This document shows positions 1 to 8,807 of a stretch of DNA of 64,000 nucleotides, piece by piece. This DNA is from Tsuneonella sediminis. Lineage in GTDB: Bacteria > Pseudomonadota > Alphaproteobacteria > Sphingomonadales > Sphingomonadaceae. The stretch is from contig NZ_JBNCBU010000001.1 of NCBI RefSeq assembly GCF_051912845.1, positions 1,860,001 to 1,924,000 of the forward strand. The letters are read 5' to 3'. The position numbers and the translations under genes are program-made. How positions within the stretch are numbered: position 1 is the first letter of the stretch; each line of letters starts with the position of its first letter. The notes under the pieces were generated by a model that saw nothing but the letters and a program-made list of their open reading frames with translations, searched no databases and was not told the DNA's origin.

Positions 1-1184
1 AAGGTTGCTTCGCGCGAACCATCGAACCCAAGCCTGCAGGCAAGCGATCGACCAGTCTCGAACATGGTCCGCAGTTGCACGGCTTCTTCGATCCCCGACA
101 GGCGGCGCAGCGCATGCTCATCCTCCAACAGCTGGGTAAGATGCACGACAACGTGCCGCTCAAGTTGCCCTCGCGCGAAACGGGTAGCTGGTGGATCGGC
201 AGGCCGAGCGAGGTCCTTGCGGGTCTCGTAGTAGGCGTAGCGTCGGCCACGCTTGGTGACATAGGTCGGGACCATCGGTCGGCCGTGTGGATCGGTTAGA
301 AGGCCGCGCAGCAACGCCTGCTGAGGATCATTGGTCGGGCGCTTTCTTGGCGGCGCTTTCTCATTCAGCTGTGCCTGCACCGCATCCCACAGATCCTCGT
401 CCACGACCGATTCGTGCTCGCCTTCGTAAACCTGGCCCTTGTGGGCGATCTTGCCTCGGTAGATCGGGTTCTTGAGAAGGTGGAACAGGCTCCCGCGTCG
501 AAAGGGAATGCCGCCACGATGGGGGCCGCTTGTCCGTTGCTGGACCTTGGTGACCAACCCTTCCCGCTGCAAAACCTCGATCAGGGCCGGGACCGATCGG
601 ATCTCGAGATAGCGCTTCATGATTCTGCGCACCCGCTCGGCCTCTTCGGGCACCGGGACCAGTTTGCGATCGACCACTTTGTATCCCAGCGGAACCGGGC
701 CTCCCATCCATATGCCCTTCCTCTTGGACGCCGCGATCTTGTCGCGGATCCGCTCGCCGGTGACCTCGCGCTCGAACTGGGCGAACGAGAGGAGGACGTT
801 GAGCGTCAGCCGGCCCATACTGGTGGTGGTGTTGAACGCCTGAGTGACCGAGACGAAGCTTGCATGCTTTGCGTCCAGCTGTTCGACAATCTTGGCGAAG
901 TCGGCGAGGCTGCGGGTCAGACGATCGACCTTGTAGACGACGATCACGTCGACCCGGCCGGCCTCGATGTCGGCCAGCAGCGCCTCGAGTCCCGGACGGA
1001 GCATACTCCCGCCGGAGAACCCGCCATCGTCGTAACGGTTCGGTACGAGCGTCCAGCCTTCGTGCCGCTGGCTCAGGATGTATGCCTCGCAGGCCTCTCG
1101 CTGGGCGTCGAGACTGTTGAACTCCTGCTCCAGCCCGCCTTCGGTCGACTTGCGGGTGTAGACTGCGCAGCGCAGCGGCTTCAT
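1..1184 (-). CDS. Large serine recombinase (partial, runs off the left edge)
   Basis: Site-specific recombinase of the large serine (resolvase/invertase) family, which cuts and rejoins DNA through a phosphoserine link. The N-terminal catalytic domain shows the YTRKST stretch with the nucleophile serine near residue 13 and the downstream DRLTRSLADF and FAQFERE..GERI motifs, followed by the recombinase domain (PLGYKVV...) and a basic region continuing to the window edge; at least 394 residues are visible. The ATG overlaps the stop of the DUF2924 gene by 4 bases, so the two are translationally coupled in a cassette with DUF3489. Such recombinases usually move or invert an element; no partner att sites could be identified because the left boundary lies outside the window. 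Confidence 0.93.
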   Translation of the reverse strand, partial: MKPLRCAVYTRKSTEGGLEQEFNSLDAQREACEAYILSQRHEGWTLVPNRYDDGGFSGGSMLRPGLEALLADIEAGRVDVIVVYKVDRLTRSLADFAKIVEQLDAKHASFVSVTQAFNTTTSMGRLTLNVLLSFAQFEREVTGERIRDKIAASKRKGIWMGGPVPLGYKVVDRKLVPVPEEAERVRRIMKRYLEIRSVPALIEVLQREGLVTKVQQRTSGPHRGGIPFRRGSLFHLLKNPIYRGKIAHKGQVYEGEHESVVDEDLWDAVQAQLNEKAPPRKRPTNDPQQALLRGLLTDPHGRPMVPTYVTKRGRRYAYYETRKDLARPADPPATRFARGQLERHVVVHLTQLLEDEHALRRLSGIEEAVQLRTMFETGRSLACRLGFDGSREAT

Positions 1185-1612
1185 CGCTTAAAATCGGTCA
1201 GGCCGAAGAACTTCGGTCCACTACAGTGCGAGCCGCTGATGGCCTTAGCGATCGCGGTGAGTGATCGCCATGGCTTGCCATCGTACTCAAAGCCATCCTC
1301 CAGAACGGTCACGGTGTGGCCGACGCCGTGCCAGTCGCGGACAAGCCGTGTTCCGATGGTAAGCTTGCGAGGTGACGGACCCTTCCGTTTTCTTTCCTGG
1401 GGCTGCGCAGCCAGCTGGCGCAGCAACGATTTGGTCGAGCGGCTCACGCCGCCAAGCCTTTGCTCCTGCAGCCGGTAGGCGATTCCCAGTCGCAGCAGCT
1501 CGGGCGAAAGGTCGGGAGTGGGCGCGGCATAGCGCCGCGCCCACTCGGCTTTCAGTTCGTCAATTGACATGTCCGCGAGCTGGCCGAGGGTAATGTAGAC
1601 GCGTCGTACCAT
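1181..1612 (-). CDS. DUF2924 family protein
   Basis: 143-residue protein recognised as DUF2924, a family of unknown function commonly found directly upstream of large serine recombinases in Alphaproteobacteria. The N-terminal half is helical and charged (ELKAEWARRY, LRLGIAYRLQEQRLGG); the C-terminal half carries the conserved-looking RDWHGVGHTVTVLEDGFEYDGKPW segment, here split by me into RDWHGVGHTVTVLEDG and FEYDGKPW, followed by a ..SLTAIAKAISG.. helix that resembles a small DNA-binding or partner-binding module. It starts one base inside the stop codon of the DUF3489 gene and ends overlapping the recombinase start by 4 bases, which argues for a single transcript and linked function. Its role may be as a recombination accessory factor, but this is inference from context. 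Confidence 0.85.
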   Translation of the reverse strand: MVRRVYITLGQLADMSIDELKAEWARRYAAPTPDLSPELLRLGIAYRLQEQRLGGVSRSTKSLLRQLAAQPQERKRKGPSPRKLTIGTRLVRDWHGVGHTVTVLEDGFEYDGKPWRSLTAIAKAISGSHCSGPKFFGLTDFKR

Positions 1613-1941
1613 CAGTCTGCCGCAACGCGGTATACGCGCTCCTCGCCTTCTGCCTTTTCGCTCGTGACCTGGTGCCCCTTCTTCTTCAGGCCAGTCAGCG
1701 CCGCCCGCGTGGTGTGCGGCAACCAGCTGGCGGCATTAACAAGCTGGGCGATCGTGGCGCCCTCCGGTCGCTGAAGCATGGCCAGAACGAGGCTGGACTT
1801 GCTGACGGGCTTGGCCGTCTCTGCTTCGACCTCTGTGGTGGGTGTGGAAGAAGGAGTTGCCACTCCGCCCGCTGGTTTCGGCTCGTGTGCCATCCGGCGA
1901 GGGCGCTTTGTGTTGGGCTCGCTCTCATTGGTATTGATCAT
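1612..1941 (-). CDS. DUF3489 family protein, small winged-helix-like
   Basis: 109-residue protein. The first 50 residues are low-complexity and polar (many Pro, Thr, Lys, Glu); the last 60 (KSSLVLAMLQRPEGATIAQL, then LPHTTRAALTGLKKKGHQV) match the DUF3489 family, which looks like a winged helix-turn-helix. I chose the ATG at 1941 over a longer upstream frame because an AAGGAG ribosome site lies 9 bases before it. It is the first gene of the DUF3489-DUF2924-recombinase cassette, with a 1-base stop/start overlap to the next gene. A role as DNA-binding regulator or recombination directionality helper is plausible but unproved. Confidence 0.8.
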   Translation of the reverse strand: MINTNESEPNTKRPRRMAHEPKPAGGVATPSSTPTTEVEAETAKPVSKSSLVLAMLQRPEGATIAQLVNAASWLPHTTRAALTGLKKKGHQVTSEKAEGEERVYRVAAD

Positions 1942-2085
1942 TGGGTGGTACTCCTTGGTGGAGCAACACCTCGCTGCTCCCACCACCCAAGGCCCTGACG
2001 GACGAGCCGGTCAGGGCTGCGACCTTGGTTCAGGGCCGCCATTGACTGACGACACCAATGCTTCCGGTGCGGTGGAAGTCCAATG

Positions 2086-2117
2086 GAATGTCGCGGTTCG
2101 GAAGTCTTGCGACATTC
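2086..2117. repeat. Perfect 9-bp inverted repeat, 14-bp spacer
   Basis: GAATGTCGC at 2086-2094 is followed by its exact reverse complement at 2109-2117. There is no T-run after it, so it is not an obvious terminator. It sits 150 bases upstream of the recombinase cassette and could be a recombinase or regulator site; only the repeat itself is seen. Confidence 0.5.
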
Positions 2118-2522
2118 GACTAACGGCAGCTTCGCGCCCCTTAATCGGTCATTACGCCCAGAACGATAAATGCCCTAAAGCAGTCGTTCGCTCAGGAACG
2201 CCATAGCGGCCGCTTTGTGCCCTGATCTTGGTCATTCGAGAGGTCGCTGCATTCTGCCAAAAGCTGACTCTGGCCCTGATGCATCGGCATTGATCCCCAA
2301 CCCGCAGACTGATCTTGCGAATGGCGCAACACCGATGACGGAAGCGCGCCGCCGTGCGGTTGAAGACAAGCAAGCAAGTGTGACCGAACCCCCGCCAGTT
2401 TCGCGGGTCTCACGGCGCAAGTCTCGACAGCGTCTACGAAGAGTGCGGAGGCGAGGCCATCTCATTGGCCAACCTACAATGCGAGAATGGTGCGAGCGGA
2501 CTGAGGCGAGGCGCGCCCGAAA

Positions 2523-2538
2523 GTGTAACCGGTTGCAC
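2523..2538. promoter_or_regulatory. Probable LacI-family operator upstream of GH97
   Basis: Near-perfect palindrome GTGTAACC/GGTTGCAC (one mismatch per half) with the central CCGG typical of LacI-family operators. It lies 48 bases before the GH97 start and is closely similar to palindromes at 8729-8742 and 18143-18156, in front of other units of the same locus that also encodes a LacI regulator. Confidence 0.75.
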
Positions 2539-2585
2539 AGTGCGGACAGTCGGCTATTCTGATTTTTCGCGGATTGGAGAAAGCG

Positions 2586-4679
2586 ATGTCGTACTACCCC
2601 GAGCGAACCTTCGCGGCGAACTTACGTTCGGGGATAGCGGGAGGTCTGCTGGCTATCGCCGGCGTGGGTATGTCTTGCAGTTCGGCCGCTTGGGCGGGGG
2701 ACGGCGAACCGCTCCACCGGCAGTGTTCGCCTAATGGTCGCCTGTGCTTTGTCCTCACGACCGACCAAGGCATCGCCCACTGGTCGCTCGAGCGCGATGG
2801 AGCCGCTGTCGTTTCCCCATCGCGGGTCGGATTCCTCCTGCGCGGAGCCGGCAAGTGGGAACACGGGATGAGCCTGGGCGAACCGAGCTTCGCGAGCCGC
2901 ACGACAACCTGGGAACAGCCTTGGGGGGAAAGTCGCTTCGTCACCGACGACCACCGCGAGATGGCGGTGCCGATCACCGAGCAGGGCAGGACGAAGCGTA
3001 CCGTGGTGCTCGTCGCGCGGGTCTTCGACGGCGGGATCGGGTTCCGGTTCGCCTTTCCGGACCAGCCCCAGCTTGCCGACGTTCGGATCGACGAGGAACT
3101 CACCGAGTTCAACCTTGCCGGTGAGGCGGACGCATGGTGGATTCCCGGCGGCGAATGGAACCGCTACGAATACCTGTACAGGAACACCGCCGCCGACGCG
3201 GTTACGACCGCCCACACACCGATCACCTTTCGCCGCCCCGACGATTTGCATATCGCGATCCACGAGGCGGCGCTGGACGACTACAGCGGGTTCTGGCTGC
3301 AGCGGATCGAGGACCAGCGGTTCCGCACCCGGCTTGCGCCGTCGTCGCGGCCGTGGAAGGTCCGCCGCCCCGCGCCCTTCGAAACGCCCTGGCGAGTGGT
3401 CCTCGTGGCAGAGGACGCGCCGCGGCTTTACGCGGCCGCCGACATCATTCTCAACCTCAACGAGCCCAGCCGCATCGCCGACGCCAGCTGGATTCGCCCG
3501 CACAAGTATGTCGGCATCTGGTGGGCCATGCACCTCGACAAGTGGAGCTGGAACGCGGGCCCGAAACATGGTGCGACCACCGAACACGCGCTTCGCTACA
3601 TCGACTTCGCGGCCAGGCACGGGTTCGGCTCGGTGCTCGTCGAAGGCTGGAACGAGGGCTGGTGGAGCGAGAGCGGCCGGAACTTCAAGTTCGCTACCGC
3701 ATATCCGGATTTCGACATGGACAAAGTAAGCGCCTACGCGAAGGCGCGGGGCGTCGAGTTGATGGGGCATCACGAGACCGCCGGTAATGCGGGCCTTTAC
3801 GAACGTCACCTCGACGAGGCGTTCGACTATTACCACAAGCACGGAATACATTCGGTCAAGACCGGCTACGTCGCCGATGCGGGCGGTGTGCTGCGGGAGG
3901 ATCCCGATGGCACCGAGCAGTGGGAATGGCACGACGGCCAGTTCATGGCCCGCCATCACGTGCTCGTTGCTAAGGAGGCCGCCAAGCGCCGCATTGCGAT
4001 CAACGCGCACGAGCCGATCAAGGACACCGGGATGCGCCGCACGTGGCCCAACCTGATGACCCGCGAAGGTGCGCGAGGCACCGAGTACATGGCCTGGGGC
4101 GAACCGTCCAACCCGCCCAGCCACGAGCCGACCCTGCTGTTCACCCGGATGCTCTCCGGACCGTTCGACTACACCCCGGGAATCGTCAGTCTCGAGGGCC
4201 GGAACGGTCGTCCGTTTCCCAATACGCTCGCCCGCCAGCTCGCCGATTACGTCGTGCTTTATTCGCCGCTCCAGATGGCCGCGGACCTGCCGGAGAATTA
4301 CGCGAAGGCACCCGACGCGCTGGCGTTCATCGAGCAGGTGCCGGTGGACTGGGAGCGGACGCGCGTGCTTGACGGGAAGATCGGCGAATACGCAGTCGTC
4401 GCGCGCCAGAGGCGAGGCGGGGAGGACTGGTGGCTCGGCGGGGTTACCGATGCCGCGCAGCGCACTGTCCGGGTCGACCTGTCGTTCCTTCCGGCCGGCA
4501 GGCGCTATACGGCGGAGATCTGGCGCGACGGCCCCGGCGGGGGCATCGGGGGCAATCGGTTCGCGATGGTCCGCGAAAAACGGACGGTCACTGCCGCCGA
4601 CACGATGTCAGTGACGATGGAGCCCGGCGGCGGCTTCGGCATCGCGCTGACCCCGCGCGATGGCCGCAGGCGACGCTAA
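2586..4679 (+). CDS. Glycoside hydrolase family 97 (probable inverting alpha-glucosidase)
   Basis: 697-residue secreted enzyme with a signal peptide ending near ..AAWAGDGE, an N-terminal beta-supersandwich, a central TIM barrel (from about residue 290) and a short C-terminal beta domain, the GH97 layout. ATG at 2586 is preferred over an in-frame TTG at 2574 because GGAG sits 6 bases upstream. In the barrel, the SVKTGYVAD stretch carries Gly where retaining GH97 alpha-galactosidases have the Asp nucleophile, and NAHEPIKDTG and REGARGTEYM supply candidate catalytic glutamates; by family knowledge this favours the inverting SusB-like alpha-glucosidase type. It has its own LacI operator and its 3' end overlaps the convergent sulfatase gene by 72 bases. 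Confidence 0.92.
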   Translation: MSYYPERTFAANLRSGIAGGLLAIAGVGMSCSSAAWAGDGEPLHRQCSPNGRLCFVLTTDQGIAHWSLERDGAAVVSPSRVGFLLRGAGKWEHGMSLGEPSFASRTTTWEQPWGESRFVTDDHREMAVPITEQGRTKRTVVLVARVFDGGIGFRFAFPDQPQLADVRIDEELTEFNLAGEADAWWIPGGEWNRYEYLYRNTAADAVTTAHTPITFRRPDDLHIAIHEAALDDYSGFWLQRIEDQRFRTRLAPSSRPWKVRRPAPFETPWRVVLVAEDAPRLYAAADIILNLNEPSRIADASWIRPHKYVGIWWAMHLDKWSWNAGPKHGATTEHALRYIDFAARHGFGSVLVEGWNEGWWSESGRNFKFATAYPDFDMDKVSAYAKARGVELMGHHETAGNAGLYERHLDEAFDYYHKHGIHSVKTGYVADAGGVLREDPDGTEQWEWHDGQFMARHHVLVAKEAAKRRIAINAHEPIKDTGMRRTWPNLMTREGARGTEYMAWGEPSNPPSHEPTLLFTRMLSGPFDYTPGIVSLEGRNGRPFPNTLARQLADYVVLYSPLQMAADLPENYAKAPDALAFIEQVPVDWERTRVLDGKIGEYAVVARQRRGGEDWWLGGVTDAAQRTVRVDLSFLPAGRRYTAEIWRDGPGGGIGGNRFAMVREKRTVTAADTMSVTMEPGGGFGIALTPRDGRRRR

Positions 4680-6287
4680 CGCTTCGGCGACCGCCGGCCC
4701 ACCGTCGTCGCGGTACTTCTGGCGAAGGGTGGCGAGCCGGCGCTTCATTGCGGCGATCTGTCGCTGCATGGCGGGATCGTCGATCCGGTTATGCATCTCC
4801 TTGGGATCGCTGCTGAGATCGTAGAACTCCCACGCGTTCACGTGACCATAGAAGCGGATCAGCTTAAAGCGATCCGACTTGATCCCGTAGTGTGCGCTCA
4901 CCGCGTGATTGCCCGGACCCCGGACGTACTCGTAGTAGTGATAGTAGATCGCGTCGCGCCAATCGGCGGGCGGCGTGCCGTCGGCTATGTCACGCAGCGA
5001 ACGGCCCTGGATCTCCTCGCGCGCGGGTAGCCCGGCATAGTCGAGGAAGGTGGCCGCATAGTCGATGTTCTGGATCGGGGCTGCGACCCGGATACCCGCC
5101 GGGACATGGCCCGGGTACTGCATCAGGAACGGGGTGCGCAGCGATTCTTCGTACATGAACCGCTTGTCGAACCAGCCGTGCTCGCCTAGGTAGAAGCCCT
5201 GGTCCGAAGTGTAGACGACGATCGTGTTGTCCATTTCCCCCGATGCTTCGAGCCAGTCGAGCACCCGGCCCACGCTTTCGTCGACCGCGGCAACGGTGCC
5301 GATATATTCGTCCATGTAGCGCTGGTACTTCCAGATCGCCATATCGCGCTCGTCCAGATTCGCGCGGTTCATCGCGTCGTTGCCGGGCTGGAGCGCGCCG
5401 AAATAGGCTTCGCGCTGGGCCTCGGTCATGCGGTTGAAATCGTCGGTCCAGGGGTTGAAGCGCAGTTCCCGCGAACCCGCCTTCGTCGTCATCTTGAGGT
5501 CGTGACCTTCGTACATGTCGCGGGCGATCGTCATCTCCTGCGCTGCGGCTGCGGGCCGCCCATCGTAGTGGTCGAAGTAGTTGGTCGGCACGGGGAATTC
5601 GGTGCCGATGTACTTCTGGACGTGGCGGATCGCCGGCATGAAGTTCCGGTGCGGTGCCTTGTGGTGCATCATCAGGACGAACGGCTGGTCAGGTCTGCGC
5701 TGCACGGTGAGCCAGCGCAGGGTCAGGTCGGTAGTGATGTCGGTAGCGTAACCTTCGACCACCTTCCTGCCTTCGGGCGTTATGATGTCCGGGTTGTAGT
5801 ACTTGCCCTGGTCGTCAAGCACCGCCCAGGTATCGATGCCGGACCCCTCGGGCGAGTAATTCAGGTGCCACTTCCCGAACAGCGCGGTCTGGTAGCCCGA
5901 CTGGCCGAGTGCGCGCACCCAGTTCCACGACGCATTGTCGAACTTCTGTCCGTTCTTCGTGAACCCGTGCAGGTGGCTGAAAAGGCCGGTCAGCATCGTC
6001 GCTCGGCTCGGCCCGCACAGCGAGTTTGTGACGTAGCTGTTCTCGAACAACGCACCGTTCTTTGCGATGCGGTCGATGTTCGGTGTGGGGGCGATCTTGC
6101 CGATCTGGGTTCCGTAGGCGGAAATGGCCGTCTGAGCGTGATCGTCCGACATTATGAAGATGATGTTCGGGCGCTTCTGCTCGACCGGAGCGGCCGCGAC
6201 CGGCGCCGGCTCCGAGGCGGCAGGCAGAGTGGCGCAGGCCCCCAGCGCCAGGAACGCGAGCGGAGCGAGAAGGACGACCTGCTTCAT
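4608..6287 (-). CDS. Formylglycine-dependent sulfatase, lipoprotein
   Basis: 559-residue type I sulfatase. An N-terminal lipoprotein signal (ALGAC lipobox near residue 18) places it in the envelope. The metal-binding IIFIMSDDH motif is followed by LCGPSRATMLTG, which contains the C-x-P-S-R sequence whose cysteine must be turned into formylglycine by a maturase not encoded in this window. Later motifs (GKWHL, HHKAPH, TSDQGFYLGEHGWFDKR) fit the alkaline-phosphatase-like fold. Its start is 3 bases after the GH3 stop, so the two form an operon. It would remove sulfate esters from a polysaccharide; the long C-terminal tail overlaps the end of the opposite-strand GH97 gene. Confidence 0.92.
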   Translation of the reverse strand: MKQVVLLAPLAFLALGACATLPAASEPAPVAAAPVEQKRPNIIFIMSDDHAQTAISAYGTQIGKIAPTPNIDRIAKNGALFENSYVTNSLCGPSRATMLTGLFSHLHGFTKNGQKFDNASWNWVRALGQSGYQTALFGKWHLNYSPEGSGIDTWAVLDDQGKYYNPDIITPEGRKVVEGYATDITTDLTLRWLTVQRRPDQPFVLMMHHKAPHRNFMPAIRHVQKYIGTEFPVPTNYFDHYDGRPAAAAQEMTIARDMYEGHDLKMTTKAGSRELRFNPWTDDFNRMTEAQREAYFGALQPGNDAMNRANLDERDMAIWKYQRYMDEYIGTVAAVDESVGRVLDWLEASGEMDNTIVVYTSDQGFYLGEHGWFDKRFMYEESLRTPFLMQYPGHVPAGIRVAAPIQNIDYAATFLDYAGLPAREEIQGRSLRDIADGTPPADWRDAIYYHYYEYVRGPGNHAVSAHYGIKSDRFKLIRFYGHVNAWEFYDLSSDPKEMHNRIDDPAMQRQIAAMKRRLATLRQKYRDDGGPAVAEALASPAAIARGQRDAEAAAGLHRH

Positions 6288-6290
6288 GGA

Positions 6291-8633
6291 CTATTCCGTT
6301 ATGGTGAACTCGACCGGCGTGCTCGCCTTCGCGCCCGACGACGGGGCGATCCACAGGCGGTAATCGCCCGGCTCCCAACCGTAAGTCATGTCCGCGCGGG
6401 TGAAGGCGAGGTCCTCCGGCCGGATGGTGAACCGGACGCTGCGGCTTTCGCCGGGCGCGAGGGCGATCTTTTCGAACCCTTTCAGTTCCTGGACCGGCCG
6501 GGTCACTGAACCCACCATGTCCTGGACATAGAGTTGCACCACTTCCTCGCCCGCGCGGGTGCCGGTGTTGGTGATGGTGGCGCTCGCGACGATCGCTCCC
6601 CCCGGACCGATCGACGATGCGCTGAGCGACACGGGCGAATAGCCGAAGGTCGTGTAGCTGAGGCCGTATCCGAACGGGTACAGGGGGCTGTTGGGCACAT
6701 CGAGATAGCGGGACACGTACTTGGCCCCCGGCGCACCGAGTTCGATGGGGCGGCCGGTGTTCTTCATGTCGTAGTGGATCGGCTCCTGGCCGACGTTGCG
6801 CGGGAAGGTGATCGGCAGCTTGCCCGAAGGATTGTAGTCGCCGAACACTACGTCAGCCACCGCATGGCCGCCCATCGTGCCGGGATACCAGGCGTGCAGG
6901 ATCGCCGCGACGTGATCCTGGGCCCAGCCGATCGAATTGGGGCGCCCGCTCATCAACAGCAGCACTACCGGCTTGCCCGTCGCTACGAGCTGCCTGAGCA
7001 GCGCCTCCTGGTTGCCGGGAAGGTCGAGCGAGGTGCGGCTGGCGGCTTCGCCGGTCATGTCCCACTTCTCGCCCATGGCGGCGACGACGACATCCGATTT
7101 GCGGGCTAGGGCGAGGGCCTCGGCGAACCCGTCGGTCTTGCCGGCGGCGTCGAACTCGTAGCTGGCCCCCTTGGCGTAGGTCACGCTGGTCCCGCTCGGC
7201 GCGCGCGCCTTCAGTCCCTCAAGCACCGAAACGGGCCGGGTCCGGCGATCGCCGGCGGCGGCCCAGCTGCCGATCATGTCGGCCTTGCTGTCGCCCAGCG
7301 GACCGATCAGCGCGATCGACTTTGCCGAGGCGGGGAGGGGCAGCGCGTTGCCCTCGTTCTTGAGCAGAACCATCGACTTGCGCGCCACATCGCGCGCGGC
7401 TTCGAGATACTCAGGCTTGTAGAGCGTTGCCTTTTCGCGTGCCTCGTCGGCGTAGCGATACGGATCGTCGAACAGGCCGAGGCGATATTTCGCCTCGAGG
7501 ATGCGGCGAACCGAACGGTCGACGGCGGCGACCGGGACGCGGCCATTTGCCACCGACTGCGCGAGGTCGTCCATGAAGATCGCGCTCTGCATATCCATGT
7601 CGACCCCGGCGTTGATCGCCTGTTCACCGGCCTGCGCCTTGTCCTTCGAGAAACCGTGTGGGACCATTTCGGCAATCGAGGTGTAATCGGTGACCACGAA
7701 GCCGTCGAAACCCCACTTGTCGCGCAGGACATCGGTTAGGAGGTACGGGCTCCCGCTGGCTGGGATGCCGTCGACCTCGTTGAAGCTCGTCATGAAGGTC
7801 GCAACGCCCGCATCGACCGCCGCCTTGAAGGGGGGCAGGTAGGTGTCGCGCAGCGTACGGTCCGAGATGTCTACGGTGTGGTAATCGCGGCCCGCCTGCG
7901 CCGCGCCATAAGCCGCGAAATGCTTCGCGGTGGCAAGGATCGTGTCGGTCCGCGAGAGATCCTGGCCCTGGTACCCGCGCACGCGCGCTTCCGCGATCCG
8001 GCTGCCGAGAAAGACATCTTCCCCGGCGCCTTCCGATACCCGGCCCCAGCGGGCATCGCGCGCGATGTCGACCATCGGGGAAAAGGTCCAGTGGATGCCT
8101 TCGGCCGACGCTTCCTCCGCGGATACGCGGGCCGACTTCTCGATGGCGGCCAAGTCCCAGCTCGCCGCCTCGCCCAGCGAGATCGGGAAGATCGTGCGAT
8201 GACCGTGGATGACGTCATAGCCGAAGAGCAGGGGGATCTTGAGCCGGGTGTCCTCGACCGCAAGGCGCTGCAGGTCGCGGGTGTATTTCGCGGTGTACGC
8301 GTTGAAGATCGCGCCGACCCGACCGGCCTTGATATCCTGCTGGTAGCCGCTGCGCATTGTCGGGCCGGTCGATTCCCAGTCGCTCGTGAGCAGGTTCAGC
8401 TGACCGATCTTTTCCTGCAGCGTCATGCGCGCCATCAGGTCGTCCAGAAAGCGGTCCATCGCCGGGTCGCGCCGCGCCCAGGACGGCTCTGCCGGAACGG
8501 CGGAAACGGTGCCCGCGCGGGCCTGCGCGGGGGCGGTCGTCACGCCCTGGCCTGGCTCGGCAGAGGTGGTCGCGCAAGCGGCGACCGCAAGCAACGCGCT
8601 CGTGATCCCGATTGATCGTGCCACTGATGCCAT
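6291..8633 (-). CDS. Glycoside hydrolase family 3, BglX-like beta-glucosidase, lipoprotein
   Basis: 780-residue enzyme that removes terminal beta-glucose (or a related sugar) from oligosaccharides. Lipoprotein signal with AVAAC lipobox; N-terminal (beta/alpha)8 domain with the GFDGFVVTDYTSIAEM segment carrying the expected nucleophile Asp; middle alpha/beta sandwich with MGEKWDMTGEA; C-terminal fibronectin-III-like domain (GYGLSYTTFGYS, TRAGEEVVQLYVQD). Full-length for the BglX clade. ATG at 8633 is chosen because GGAGG lies 6 bases upstream; the frame continues further 5' without a ribosome site. Divergent from the TonB receptor and sharing with it the operator at 8729-8742; cotranscribed with the sulfatase. 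Confidence 0.94.
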   Translation of the reverse strand: MASVARSIGITSALLAVAACATTSAEPGQGVTTAPAQARAGTVSAVPAEPSWARRDPAMDRFLDDLMARMTLQEKIGQLNLLTSDWESTGPTMRSGYQQDIKAGRVGAIFNAYTAKYTRDLQRLAVEDTRLKIPLLFGYDVIHGHRTIFPISLGEAASWDLAAIEKSARVSAEEASAEGIHWTFSPMVDIARDARWGRVSEGAGEDVFLGSRIAEARVRGYQGQDLSRTDTILATAKHFAAYGAAQAGRDYHTVDISDRTLRDTYLPPFKAAVDAGVATFMTSFNEVDGIPASGSPYLLTDVLRDKWGFDGFVVTDYTSIAEMVPHGFSKDKAQAGEQAINAGVDMDMQSAIFMDDLAQSVANGRVPVAAVDRSVRRILEAKYRLGLFDDPYRYADEAREKATLYKPEYLEAARDVARKSMVLLKNEGNALPLPASAKSIALIGPLGDSKADMIGSWAAAGDRRTRPVSVLEGLKARAPSGTSVTYAKGASYEFDAAGKTDGFAEALALARKSDVVVAAMGEKWDMTGEAASRTSLDLPGNQEALLRQLVATGKPVVLLLMSGRPNSIGWAQDHVAAILHAWYPGTMGGHAVADVVFGDYNPSGKLPITFPRNVGQEPIHYDMKNTGRPIELGAPGAKYVSRYLDVPNSPLYPFGYGLSYTTFGYSPVSLSASSIGPGGAIVASATITNTGTRAGEEVVQLYVQDMVGSVTRPVQELKGFEKIALAPGESRSVRFTIRPEDLAFTRADMTYGWEPGDYRLWIAPSSGAKASTPVEFTITE

Positions 8634-8728
8634 TCTGATCCTCCTGCCCTTTGTCCGGTGACGTCGGCACCGTAGTTTTTGCGGTTTCACGGATTCGCCC
8701 GCTCTTCGTGCACTCTATACAGCCGTTA

Positions 8729-8742
8729 TGAAACCGGTTACA
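8729..8742. promoter_or_regulatory. Probable LacI-family operator between GH3 and TonB receptor genes
   Basis: TGAAACC/GGTTACA, a palindrome with central CCGG and one mismatch, in the 174-base gap between the divergent GH3 (minus) and receptor (plus) genes. Its match to the sites at 2523-2538 and 18143-18156 supports one regulator controlling both directions. Confidence 0.78.
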
Positions 8743-8807
8743 AGGGCAATCGAGAACTTGATTCGACCGGTCCTTTTTCCGGCGATTCGACATGTCGGAG
8801 CCATAAC

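Larger units (their letters stand above)
1942..2585. other. Intergenic region between recombinase cassette and GH97 gene
   Basis: About 640 bases without a convincing gene; short frames on both strands lack ribosome sites and family similarity. It holds the promoter region of the recombinase cassette at its left end, a 9-base inverted repeat (2086-2117) and a probable LacI operator (2523-2538) close to the GH97 start. If the cassette is mobile, one of its ends may lie here, but no direct repeat pair was recognised. Confidence 0.5.

Noticed and set aside
414..1478. 354-codon open frame on the plus strand
   Set aside because: It lies antisense to the serine recombinase and DUF2924 genes, whose motifs are certain; the frame reflects high GC content.
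2622..4124. 500-codon minus-strand frame
   Set aside because: Antisense to the well-supported GH97 gene; composition is typical of a shadow frame.
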